This document shows, piece by piece, positions 45,500 to 59,000 of a DNA stretch of 64,000 bases (the first letter of the stretch is position 1; every line of letters begins with the position of its first letter). The notes beneath the pieces were generated by a model. That model ran no database searches. It saw nothing but the letters and a program-made list of their open reading frames with translations, and was not told the origin of the DNA. The translations under genes and the position numbers were made by a program. This DNA comes from Chondrosia reniformis (lineage: Eukaryota; Porifera; Demospongiae; Chondrillida; Chondrillidae): assembly GCA_947172415.1 (NCBI GenBank), contig OX359194.1, positions 1,922,001 through 1,986,000 of the forward strand. Reading direction: 5' to 3'.

Positions 45500-46581
45500 A
45501 ATAATTATATTTAAATTGTTCTATATTTTATAGAGTGAACATGCAGGCATTTTGAATCCATATGTGCTGATTGAATTATGAAAGGAAGATTTCTGCAACA
45601 TACTTTTATACTATACAGAGGAGATCTAAACACAGGACCAAATCTCAGGTTTAATATGGCATTTTGAAACTTCCTGAACAGCCAGGTACTCAAGTATGTG
45701 CAGATTAATTTCACAAGTTTCAGTTTTTAACAACCCCTTTTAAAGTTTATATAATACGTAATCTGAGGAGTGTTGGACTGTACTGAAAATCTTTACTAGA
45801 ATTTTAAAATTAAAACTATAATAGTATTGATGCATGTCAAATTAATCTATATTATAAATAAATTATGCACTTTGATGCATTGGGAATTGCATCATATAAT
45901 GGTATATGCGTGTGTGTATATACGTAAACCACCACAACATTAATGGTCCGCCATAGCCAATAATGTGGTGTGTAATATAATAGTTCTCACAAGCATTCAC
46001 CAATTCTTGGGGGAGACTTCCATCACACTTTTCCAATAGGGCTAGGAAAGTCTTACAATCTCTAAGGTATAGAAGCCAGGGTTTTGTGTATGGTATAAAT
46101 GAACAATAATATCATCATGAACTTGATCAGTTATGTAAGTAAATGCATTTTCATCAAAACAGCAAATTTATTATGCAGATGTTATTTTTTCAGCATGCAT
46201 ACAGTAGAATTAAAACTTGGATCTACGTATATATGAATATATATATATAATGCATGCATTGAATTATTGATATATATATTTTGTTTGCATATAATATTAT
46301 ACTATATTTCTTGATATTTGCAGCAAAGGTTCTAAGAATCCTGATTATGATCATGAGTCTATAATATGTGGAAAGTAAAAATATAATGCATAATTACTAT
46401 ATAAATGTTGACCCAATTGATATACTGCATATGTATATATATATAGTTTGGATTGTATACATAGGTACATACATGTAGTATATATGTATGTGCATATGTA
46501 CATATGCATGATATGACATTGTATATACGAGTATGATTTTAAATTAAATTGCTATTACATAAGTCTTATATGTTAATTACC
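45500..46581. other. Spacer between genes D and E
   Basis: AT-rich with TATATACGTATA runs. A short piece near 45757-45785 (AATCTGAGGAGTGTTGGACT) is identical to part of exon 1 of gene D on the plus strand, suggesting a small duplicated scrap. Otherwise nothing recognised. Confidence 0.5.
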
Positions 46582-49500
46582 CTATGTATCCTTTTTATTG
46601 CAACAGAAGTAGAATGGAACATTTTCAAGGAGAGTTATCTGGTTTGCCGGTTGGCCAGACTCATCAGCAACAAAATGAACAATAGCAATCTGAATAAAAT
46701 ATAAGCATACCATCCTTCAAGTATAAATGGCATTAATTAAATATTCTGTAAAATATAGTAATTATAGTAAAACCACTGTGACAATATAGTACATTGTTAT
46801 CATTATCAATCATTAGCCATCTACATGATATTCGTATGTATATATATATGTACATTATAAAATTAATACTAATCATGACAGTAAGTACATATCTATATAT
46901 ATTATAGGCTTCTTACTTTAATAAAGACATTAAATAAACCAGATTTATAAAAGTATATATATCATATTATTCTATTACTAACCGTTACATTGAAGACACT
47001 GAAATTCTCATAATTTGAAATAACATCAACAGTAACAGTTATTTCACCTCCTTCAATATATACTCTTCTTGAGCTGTTAAAATTGTCCAAAATAATGATA
47101 GTGTTATTGCTGCTTAATAATAGTTTGAAGAAGGGGAATGGTTCAGCGCAAGGAGACAGTGCTATGCTTAACATGAAAGGAGATCCATCATGAAGTCCTT
47201 TGATAGTAATATTTCTACACTCTTCATCAATGGTTGTATTTTTTTCCACTATTCCAGGTCTGCTAAGAGTTTGGTTTCTGATTTGGTCAAAGGTACCTGC
47301 TATGCAAGCCATTTCACTGGAACATTCTTGTTTAACTATTTATTCATATACAAAAAATAATATTCTTTTATAAATGTTGTTTACAATTGTATACTATACT
47401 ATTACTTGTGGTCATCAGAATACAAAATACATATAATGTAGTATAACTGTTATATTATTATGTATTATACCTTTATCTGGACAACACATGGTGATTAGCT
47501 CATTATCAATAATGGCAATTGATTCAGAGCCAGGGAACTGTAATATCAACTGCAAAATGTGATTCAGAATAAAAATGCATTAAAAGCTGTATACTCTGAA
47601 TTGGTAAAGTGAATTTGAATTCATTCATTCATTTGATTATTTACTCTAGTACACCACTTAGTCAGAAGACTGCCTTTCAGGTCATTTCAGAAGACTATAT
47701 CCTTTTCAGGTCGCCCAGCAAATTACAGTGAACATGTACACATATACATACACAATGTCATATATACACAATTAGTAAATCAGTTAATAATCACTATTAT
47801 GTACGTATATTGATGTATGTAGTATATATTAAGGGTTGAACTTAAACTTACTGAGACAGTCAGATAACTTGTACTCATTTGAGAATTAATATGGATCATA
47901 GTGATGTTGACCAAGACATCATTGGTGGATATGAATGAGGCATTCCCAAAGTAAGTTCCATTTATGATTGTGTAGTTATCCACTTCATAATATATTGACA
48001 ACCCCGGTGGGGATTGACATGGATGAAGAAACACTTCAGAACGAGTGTAGGATCCATCGATTTCCTATTATATATTATTTTTAAAAAAGGGGAAGTATTC
48101 TAAAATGCTTGTTTGTACGTAAATACTAGCACAACAGAAATGGATCCACCATTATCAGTGGATAACTTGATACTTGATAATCATAAGAAAAAAATGTATT
48201 AAGGTGTCATTATTTGTATTACACACAAGCTTAATCGTACTTTTAACATGTGGGGGTAATTGATAAGTTGTATGTCCATACCTATTCACAAGCTGTTAGG
48301 ACAAACAGATAAGTGCTACATGTACATTATGTACAATAGATGTGCAGACAAAATCTTCCTTTTATTAGTTCATGTAGGTATAACTTACAGCGTCACAAAC
48401 TCCTTTAGTACAATCTTCATTAGTATAGCAATATCCTCTGGTGTTGTTATCCCTCAATATGGCATCCCTTAATATGCCCATAGTATCACAGTTTGAAGTA
48501 ACACATAATTCGGTGGGTGGAGGTGGTGCTATATACATAGAATGTAAAGTTGAGCAGAAATCAATCACTGCTACAGCTTATGCATGTAACATTAATATTA
48601 CAAAATAATTTTGTAATATTCTTATTAATGTCATTTATATAATTTGTATGCATCACTACTGTATTATTTTACCATCAGCAGTTAATATGTATAGTTGATG
48701 AGTGTATATATATATATATGTAACTAAAATTAGCCATATGCTTGTTTGACTATTACTGTAGAAGTCAACTTACTTAGCTCATCACAGCAAATGGGAATAG
48801 GAAAATGCTCAAAAAGAGGAAGAAACGCTTCTGAATCAGGGAACAGGGCATAGACCTACGTATATTGTTGGATCAAATTCAAGAATATATACATAATAGA
48901 TCTAGAATTCATTGACTCACAGATAACAACAAATGGTCAATTTCCGATTGAACTATAACTGAAACGTTTGAATAACCGGTGTCATCAGTGAAATTGATGC
49001 TTTTGGTGAAGAATTTGTCAAATAACAGAACACCATTACTAAAATTAAGTGCCACTCTAGCACCTGGATATTCTGAACAGGTCTCTAATTCTAGTAGAGA
49101 TTTGATATCATTTGTATTATTGTAGTTCTAATGAAAAAAAGATTTTGTTTATTATAGCATCATACACGTACTTGTATTATTAGTATACAATAACTACGTA
49201 TGTATGTATATATTTAATATACATACAAATTAAAACTGAAGTGAATTATTATAAATAAGCACAATCTTAATTTCATTTCATTGAAAATGTTAATAGGTGA
49301 ATAAGTAAATTTTAGCTTGTTAATTGTGAGTTGCTAACTTACAAGGTTACATTCAATGGTTTGACAGTCTTCACTCTTATCACAGTATCCCTGGACACTT
49401 GGTTCGGCTAAAGAGCCTTCCTCAAAGGAATCTAACACGTAGCAATTCTTGCTGTGACAAGAAACTGTCCTATTTGCTATATACATAATATAGGAAGCAT

Positions 49501-51091
49501 GTATACGCATGAACACTGTATATTTATAAGAGTGTGACTGAAGAGGATTGAAACGTCTGACTAAAGTTTAACAACAAAATCTTGTCTCTATAGACACTCA
49601 AAAATTAGCATACAGGGGATTATTAATATATATGAATTATATTATTATGAGTTGGCTTATATATACGTATATACACTATATAGCTTTATATACGTATATA
49701 ATATATAGGTCTGCCCATGGATATATGTTGTGTACCTTGGCAGCACATGGAGACAACTTCATCTTTTAAGACATGAACTGGTTCAGAATCATTAAACTGC
49801 AATGCTAACTACAAACAATTGAGATAAGCAAGATATAATTCATAAGAGGGTATTAGATCATATTTATCGAAATAGACTTGCATTTTGAATCATGCAGTAT
49901 GATTATTCAAATATATAGTGATTTGAATTGAACTTACTGAGAACAGGAGATGATGTGTACCTCTTTCAAAACCAAGAGGGTTTATATCAATAAATACAGT
50001 GACAAAATCTTTGTAGCCCATAAAATCAGACTCGAATATAGTACTGTTAAAGAAGGTTCCATTGATGATTACATTGCCTTCCTTTACTAAGACAATTGAT
50101 AGTCCAGGTGTTTTTTCACAAGAATGAAGAATAATCTCAATAAAAGATCTAGAGCCATTGGAAACCTGCATGCATGTTATTTCAACAAAGATAAGAAAGA
50201 TAAACTGAATATATAAAAATCTGCTATATGTTACAACGCTATATGATTATTGTTCGGTTGCTAGGTATATTATTAAACAGAGAACTTACAAATTCACAAA
50301 ATCCATGAGTACAGTTTTTAGTAGTATTACAAAATCCCATTACATCACTGTGATTCAAAAGTACATTTTTTATATTCTCCATAGTTCTACAGTTCGTAAG
50401 TACACAAGGGTCATCAATAGGTGGAGGTGCTGTTGGATCACAAAAAATAGAGAGAAATAAAAAAACTTCACTTAAACTTATATATGTATCTACAGAAAAA
50501 TAAATTTGAAATTTTAATGCTATATGTATAATAAAATTTATGTTCTAATTGTCTGGCTATATATTCACGTAAGTACATGTGTATATTTATACACCAACAA
50601 ATATAATACGCATGTAGAGTTCCACAAGGAACTATAATGCTGGGTACTATATACATTTATATACTACTTTTTAGTATATACAGAAGGTATACGTATATAA
50701 GTCTAATTCTTTGTTTATTTTAATTAGATTGGTTCTCACGTGGAGGAGGTACTGTACAGCCACACTGGTCTAGTTGGTATTGAAACTGCGCCAATTGGTA
50801 CGTCATGGCCGAGATTTGCTCTTGGAGAAAGTGTGTCAAACTATAAATAGTTGGCTGTAAGAATTCCAAGAAATTCCTGGTAATATTGTATATTTCATTT
50901 TTGAAGTCCTGTAGGTCGTGATCATTAGGGCCCATAAAACCACCTCCAGGCCCACCACATCGCTCCATAAACTTTAGTAGAAGTGGTAAATGCTTTTGAA
51001 TGTCCTTATCTTTTGCACTGCATTGTTGAACTTGAGAATCAACTGCAGTTATCAAGAAGCAAAACACAAAGGCCCCTAGGAGTGATTTCAT
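46582..51091 (-). CDS. Secreted protein with four Cys/beta/CC cassettes (gene E)
   Basis: Twelve exons in frame give 702 residues: 51091-50740 (ATG), 50429-50290, 50165-49938, 49808-49736, 49476-49343, 49127-48921, 48855-48774, 48528-48389, 48064-47852, 47549-47471, 47335-46983, 46689-46582 (TAG). Exon 1: signal peptide (KSLLGAFVFCFLITAVDS), QQCSAKDKDIQKHLPLLLKF, coiled coil, CGC. Cassettes 1-3 each use three exons: Cys exon (NCRTMENIKNVLL...FC...NC...C), beta exon (LHSCEKTPGLSIVL; LETCSEYPGARVAL; LHPCQSPPGLSIYY) and CC exon (FNDSEPVHVLKDEVVSMCC; FPDSEAFLPLFEHFPIPICC; FPGSESIAIIDNELITMCC). In cassette 4 the Cys and beta exons are fused and some Cys are lost; the last exon ends VPFYFCCNKKDT. 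Every cassette runs intron phase 1-0-0-1. Exported glycoprotein of unknown family. Confidence 0.85.
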
Positions 51092-53055
51092 CGTGCTGCT
51101 CGCTGGACTCTGCAACCTCAAGTAAACCAATTGTGGAAAGACCTAGTCCTTTTATATGCGACCTGCTGTAATATTTCCGATATTATTTTCAGATCGAAGT
51201 ATCGACAAAATGGCGAATTATATAGCGTGATTAATTGTATTTCCATAATGATGATAGCCTGTAGCTCTCTACTGTTACTCCTAAAGAACGGTTTGTATAC
51301 ATTTTGAACAGTGATGCCATCGATGGTAATTAGCTTCACAAATAATTTTGTGCTCGTGACAGTTATTTTCGCTGATTTAACAAAAGCGAATATTATACAT
51401 AGTCAAGTATACAAAAACATTGTGCAAATATATAGGTTCACGGCTTCCAAGACTCTAGTACTTTAATTCAAACTAGCATAGTACTTAGCTTTCAAAACGC
51501 CACAAGGTATGGTGACTGCATGATGTATAAGTTTGAGTTCGAACTTCCACTTGAAACTGTGTATAGACTACTGTACAAGTTCACAGTTGATTCAATATGT
51601 ATATATTGTGTACATGAACAGATAATGGAGTAGTTGTTGCGATGATAATTAACCATTACATCATCACTCACCACTTGCCATCCACTTGTGTTCCTCTTTA
51701 ATATGATGAAGACCCCTTAGTGTTCAATTCTAAAGAATATTATGCTCAACAATCATCAACTGATATAGAATACATGTCATTTATGCACTCTTTATTGTGT
51801 GTAGCATATCTGTATAGACTGTGGTCTAAATACACTGACATAAACAATTATTTCACTTCTATATTATATAGCCATCAACTTGCTCCAGCTGAGATTTTTA
51901 TAGATCAGAGAATAGAACAATACGTACTGACATCTATCATGCAGAGAAGTTAACAAAGAGAGGCTAGGAAAATCTGAGACAATAATCAAAGAAGACACTG
52001 AGTTGGGATCTCATTACCAAATTTTGACAACATTGCTCTATCCTCTACTCCCACACTGTGTACTGCCTACTTAAACCCAAAGAACAGCAAATATGTATAT
52101 ATTGTATCTACCCACTCATGGGATCTCATCATGTAACCATGTGGATTTGGTTACCTTTCACAAGTCATTTTGATAGATATAGGAAAATGGTTATCAAATC
52201 TACACAAACAGGTGGTTTATTAAATCAACTCAAGGCATATTTTTCTCATTTTGAATGTTACATATACATACATATACGTAGTAGTACGCATAGACCTATG
52301 AACTGTTCTTTGTAGGTTTATTAAGGATGTAGACCAAATGGTCAACCAGTCCTTATTCCATGAAAATTCTATATACGTAGTTGTTACTATACAGTGACTG
52401 TTACACTGATGGTGGAGGGAGAAGTAGTGTTCAATCAAGATGGTCATGAATTGTCTGGCCTGGCTGTGGACAGATAGGTCATTACATAACCTTCATGGGC
52501 AAGTGATCATGTATTCATTGAATAGCATATTCTCAGATATCACCACTGCCATGAATAGTACATATTTATTACCTTCCCCTCCAGTCAACTGATACAAGTC
52601 ATTGATAAAAACTATTTCTCCCTCTTGAAACATCAACCTCCTCCAATCAGTGGAAACACCTACATATAGGCCCTGGGAGTCTTATATATGTACTAGTGTC
52701 ATCATGTTCAACATGTAGAAAGGGTTCTACTGAGGAAATTTCACACCACCTCACAGCATTACTACATCCAAGTGGCCCCTGATGGATATATAAAATAATA
52801 ATAATAATAGTTATTATTGTAACATGCCATACAAAAAATAAGATTAATAAGGATCGATGGCCCAACCAGTTCAGGTTTATAAGTCACACTACAAAGAAAC
52901 TCATAATAAATAGTACTTGGAAGTTCATTGCTCTTCTGGGATTGACAGCTAGGTATATATATAGGGTGGGATGGGTGAGGGGTGGGGACGTGCATGCTCT
53001 ATAAAAATATATCCTGTCCTGTGAAGATTACACAATCTAAGTCGCGTTTTCTGCG
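51092..53055. other. Divergent spacer gene E / mon1, with decayed coding traces
   Basis: Upstream regions of both genes. Minus strand 52665-52565 reads VSTDWRRLMFQEGEIVFI then NDLYQLTGGEG between a plausible AG and GT, and plus strand 51720-51950 has a stretch with HSLLCVAYLYRLWSKY. Neither could be joined to neighbours, so these may be a degraded gene or transposon. A (TAATAA) tract lies at 52795-52820. Confidence in any gene here is low. Confidence 0.3.
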
Positions 53056-53076
53056 ATGCGTTTTCGAGTAACTAAA

Positions 53077-56000
53077 ATGGCCGAAGGTTCTAAAAAGATT
53101 GATTTTCCTAATAAGAAAGAAGCTGGCCTTAGTCTACGAATTGGAGAGGAGACAGCGGAATCGCTTCCACCTGGTAAGTGGCTTCTGGTCTGTTGGGATT
53201 CTTTAAAAGGCGGTGACCGATGATAAAGAAACATTACTTTTATATTTTAAGCGTCTGTCTACATTGCATCCATCCATACCATGATGGTATTACCTAGCTT
53301 GAATACTTCTAGAATAAACAGTTGCGCGCGTGTAACAGGTAATTAGCTTGAGGTAAATTACTTTGTTAATTTCTTCTCGCATCAGATACAGATACCATAA
53401 CGGAAGAGTTCAGAAGAGTTAAGATTCACAGTGTAAGTAGAAAAAGTGTGGACGAGGATGAGGAGAGTATTGAAGAGATTGTGGATGTTGCAGATGACGT
53501 CATTGATCCCTATGACAGCACTCAAGATATGGTCCTATCGGTTGATGAGAATATTGTCGAAGGTAGGAATGAAGACTGGTGAAATCAATAGCCCCTGAAC
53601 TCACTCTTGATGAAAGCAATGAGCTATATATGAGTGTGAACAATTCTACTTAGTCGGATGCACTTTTTGATATTAATTAAATGATACAAAGGATTAATTG
53701 TTATGTTAGGATAGAGAAAATTGGTTTGAACTTTACCAATATTCTGGAAAAGTTTGATTACCAAATATACATAGTTTTGCTGATGATCAAGCTTCTGTAA
53801 ATAAGCCAATTCTAAATCACCTGCCTTTATGATACTGTTTGTATTATATGTACGCATACGTATGTGTATACGTATGTATGAATTTGGGTGTCATTGTAAT
53901 GTAGCCAAAATTGTTCTGTCATTAATGTTTTTCCATTAGAAGCCCACCATGCTCGAAAGGAGGAGGCAAACGAGGAGACAAGAAAGTTGCACAGTGAAGG
54001 TAGGTGCATTTCAGTACAGTCTTCAGGGTTTCTTTTTGTGCCCCCCTCCTTGAAAATGACCAATGTTCCTGCTATATATGTGCTAGAATGAACATTGGTG
54101 CACTAAATATGTTTGCCCCCCTTCATTTCTATTATCATCATTTCCCCCCCTTGCTAAATACTATGAAGGAAACACTGGTCTTGTCCTTTGTCATAAGTTC
54201 CCTTAATAGCTGTCTCCTTACACTACATGGTAAATGGTACAATATAGTGGAAGCTGTTACAACATGTATGTAGTTCGAGTATGTGTAATCTCAAGCCCTA
54301 GACTTACTCGCATACATAGTAGAGGACCCAGCCAACTGAACCGACATTCCTGGCACAGTGATGTCGTAATTAGGGGTGCGAATTGGCCAACCAAATGCAG
54401 GAATTACTTATGAAAATGTTATGCACAAAGCCTCATCTATAGTCATAGTCACATGCAGTGGTCACATGACTAAGTTACCAACAGTGTCTTACTTAATTTG
54501 ATTGGATACTCAAATATCCCACACTATGATACTACTTTGGGAATGACACTTCACCATGTTGGAAGTTTGGACAAGAACAGGATAAACACCACTAAGTACA
54601 TAATTATCTTTTGGCCCTCAGGATATGCTTTGTATTGGATAAAGTGTGTATTGTACATACATAGTTCAAAGAACAATGATATCATTTTCATTTGAGATGT
54701 ACGTATGTAGATGACGTTCCTTTTTCTAATTTTACCACAGTGTATTCTTAAGGGATTAGGGTTGCACATGCTTGTTGGTCTCGTGATGAGCTAGCGGATA
54801 TGTTGATCAAGTTGTCAATCAGGTGTAAATTCTTTTTATCAAGCGACAACCGGGGCCCCATGTTTCACACACAAAGTGTGTATCCTGTGATATGCCAGGT
54901 GTGACGCCCCCTTAGAATGACACAAACTGGGACTTGAACCCAGGACAACTGGATTAACTACTCCACCAGTACACTAAGTTATAATTGGTATAACTAGGGA
55001 GATGATAGTCATCATGGGGGTGAGCCTGAGTGAGTTATAGGCGACTGGCTGTCTGTGATCATAGGTAGACAGGCAACAAAGGTGTGAGGTAGCAGAAGTG
55101 TGAGGTGGTCTAGGATCAAAGGGAGTCTGTTAGCAATGGCCATCCAGCATAGTGGAGATTAGGATGTGGGCGTTGTGAAGGAGGGTAGCACATCCAAGTT
55201 CTGTAATATTGTACAGTGCGGATGTTCAGTGGGACAACTGTAGGAGTACATTATTGCCTTACCTAACTGCATAGTGTTGAGTGCAACATATACAGATGCA
55301 GACATTCTTTGTACTCTCTATTTGTTACTCATTATTATGTCATTATTATGTATTATACATAATTATTGTAGTAACATTGTTGGAAAATTACTTTACTGAG
55401 AGCAAATTCATGATTACCATTGCATTGCTGCTGTTATTGCCACTCTTATTACTGTGTAATTATTATACATTGTACAGAATGGATACGTTTATGATGTATG
55501 GGAGTGTGAAATTAAAGTGATTGATGCATAACTATAGCTATTACAACATTGATGGAGAGGTTGGAGTTAGTAGTGACTACATATTATGTACTCTGTTAAT
55601 TATTTCTGAGAAAATTACATTTACCTAGTTGCTATAGGAAGTACACATCTGTTTTTGTGGCTGCACATAAGCATGTACAGAAATATACAGTTGTGTGAAC
55701 AGCTGAGTGTATTTAGTTACATGCTAGTACATGCCAGTCAATCCTTTTGGAATGAATACCATCCTTTTTGTCAGTACACTGAACTGCAGGAGGATCTGAA
55801 GCAAGACAGCCTATCTCAGTACATGTATTTGTATACATGTTTCATTGTGTCAGTTTTACTTTATGTAAGACACTTTGCTGACATTCTTTATATCATTATA
55901 GAGCATCTAAACATCTACGTATATGAAGGACTGCAAATATTGTTGTTGAAATCAATGAGGTGATAATTGAATAGATAGGCCATGTTTGACCTTTCCCTGT

Positions 56001-59000
56001 GAGACATTCCTTAACTAATTTATAATTTTCGGTCATGTGTACAAGTGTGTGTGATTTTTAAAAAAATGCTGTAAATTTTAAAGCTTTCATTCCTACTCCC
56101 TGAGAGTATCTCATTTATCACTGGTACGTAGCTATGACAGTTTTTTGGAATTGAAAACATGTCCATTCCTTGAGACCAACACCATCAACTTCAATCACTT
56201 CACCATGCAGCTCATCTCCTCAGAGATCATTGTTACACACAATAGTAAAAAATACCGTAATTCGGGAAATTTTCGTTGTTAAAATATTTTCGTGTTCCTG
56301 AACTACGGTACTTAAATTTTTATCAGTTACTATAGGAATAAGACTGTTCTACACAATAATATATGTATAGGCAAAATCATCAAGTGTCTTCTCTCCATCT
56401 CTTCCTTGGCCGTCCTCTTGGTCATTTCCTCAATCTTCTTCCTCCCCTCCTTCTGCTTCCTATCTGCCACTTCTAAAACTACTTCAACCCCCAGCCTTGA
56501 AGTCCATCCACCAGCAACTTGTACAATTTAAAATCTCATTTCAACTGTATTTTTTGTAGATATTGACTCTGATTACTGGAAGAAACATAAGAAGCATGTA
56601 TTTGTGTTCAGCAGGTCTGGAAAACCAGTTTATTCACGTTATGGAAGTGAGGAATCACTTGTGACTAAATTTGGCGTCATGCAAGCTCTAGTCTCATTTT
56701 ATGAGGATGATGACGATGTTGTGAAGTTAGTTTTAGTATGTACATATTACGTCTTTTTTAATTGGCAATATGCTATCCACAGATAGTCAAATCTTCTACT
56801 AGGGACATACTAATATAGATTAGTAGATTAGTACCAGATTTCATTATGTATGTTCAGTACAATAAGTTGATGTAACACTTAGGACTTAGAGAAGAAGGCA
56901 AGGACTTCCTGATGAAGGGTGGAATTCCCAGAAATTTGTGGTACGAAACTGTATCCTCAGCCAAACCTGTATGGGTTTCCTGCGTATATTAAAACCATCT
57001 GTCTTATACATATTCCCTAGCCTCGTATTTATGTCCTCCATTTCTATAGGGAAAAATGGTGTTTTAATTTTATTTTTAGCAATGCATAGGTGGACATGTT
57101 GATAAAGATTCAATCACTTGTAAATACTACATACAGTAGAATCTCATTATCATTAAATACATAGCTTATAGTGAAATGTCTCAATATAGTGAAGTACTTT
57201 ACTAGCCTTGGCAAGAGTTTTATACTTTTGTATACATTCAACATAGTGAATAGTCTATATAAAGAACCTTTTGTTCCCCCTGATCAGAAGCTTCACTATA
57301 ATGAGCTTCCCTTGTGGTCATTCAGAGCCCATTTGTCTGGCCCACATGTAGTGTAGTCTGGAATAGCCACTCCTCAAATCATTTATATTCAGTTTGTTGG
57401 AGATGAGTGTATAACCATTATCTATTCCCACAGTCCAGTTTATTGTACCTCTACACAAGCTTACTTTGTAACTTCCCATATACGTATATATGTAAGCTGT
57501 ACCTACTGAGGAATGTTAGAGGTTGGAAGGATGGTCATGTTCCATAATTGGATCCCCATATCAGGTGGACTTATTTAACTTATGCTTCCTGTTATCCCCC
57601 CTTGTGTATGTAGGGGTAGGTGGATGGTATGGAATGGGGTTGGCTTTCTACAGGAGGAATGCACTTGTGGTTGGTTCAGCAATGTCCTTCCAGTTTCTGA
57701 ATCTTGAACTTTTGTAACCTTCTAATTTTATAGTAACTTCGCTTATATCACTTAGCAACACTATTTATGGATGGATGGATTGGTTTCACAAGCAGCATTC
57801 ATGACTAGAATTAGGTTACTCTGTTATAACTGAACCTTTAAGTACAAGGAGTCATAGAACCTGATATGAACAGATGGAGCAGCTATTTGTTACACTGCAA
57901 ACATACTAATCACAATAGTATTATCTTTGGACTCTGGATTTTATCCCATCCACTCATGTCTCCTAAGGAGCTCTTTGAATGGCTAAGGGGAGACTCTGGT
58001 TCCCATCAAGCGAACTCCTCAGGAGACATGAGTGGATGGGGTAAAATCCAGAGTCAAATGATGACACATCGCAGCTTTAAGATCTTAAAGTCCTCTATTT
58101 TTCATAATCACAATAGCTCACTTAGTACATTAATGATTTAAATACAATTTTACTTAGATCAAAGGACTTTGATGAACTTGAATTATTAGACAAGAACACA
58201 GTTTTCTATATCTTCTCTCGCCACTGGGCCATTTTGTACATTACTGTGTTAGTTATACGTAGTTCATTGAATAATCAGTACTTGCTATCAGTACTAGATT
58301 TATTCCGGGCTGACGCAAGAATTGTTTCACATTTTCTAATATATAATATTGATTGTTTGATTGTCTACACAATATCTCTATGAATATGTTGCTGCTGTGA
58401 ATGGGACAGATTTAAATTACATTCATTTCCCTAAACTGAATGTACTTTTTCTATTTTTAAGAGTATGTACTAGATGAGATTGGAAAAAATTGGTTCCGCC
58501 CGTTTGCTCATTGCGCTCCTCAGGAGACATGAGTGGGCAGGGGTAATATCCAGAGTTTAATGATGATGACAAGATGAGATTAATGGCTTATATATCATTT
58601 GTGTGTGTTATATACAGGTACTGTAAGTAGTATTTTTCTTTTTTTTCTTTCAAATATCATCTGTTTTAAAAATTGAGGTTTATTTACTTGCTCACCTCAA
58701 AATGTAGCGTCCTGTCTATTTTGTAGGTGCTTTATAGCCGGCAATCAAAAGTTTGTGTTTCTGAATAAAGTAAGCCTTACCTACTTAGCGGTTGCTAGGA
58801 GCAACCAGTCAGAAAGACAGGTGGGTGTACTGACATGTGATGTCCATACTCTGACCTTAACGTGTCAGTATTATGAGAAGCATAGTGTTGACATGACTCC
58901 CTTTGCTAAATACAGTTGATGATACAAACACTAGCCCTTGTATTATGTTTGAGAGTTAATAATAATTGCTGTTTCCTTGTTGTATTGAAACTTTGTATTA

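Noticed and set aside
53056..53076. Upstream in-frame ATG for mon1
   Set aside because: Possible, but the ATG at 53077 has the AAAATGGCC context seen at the other housekeeping starts; not decisive.
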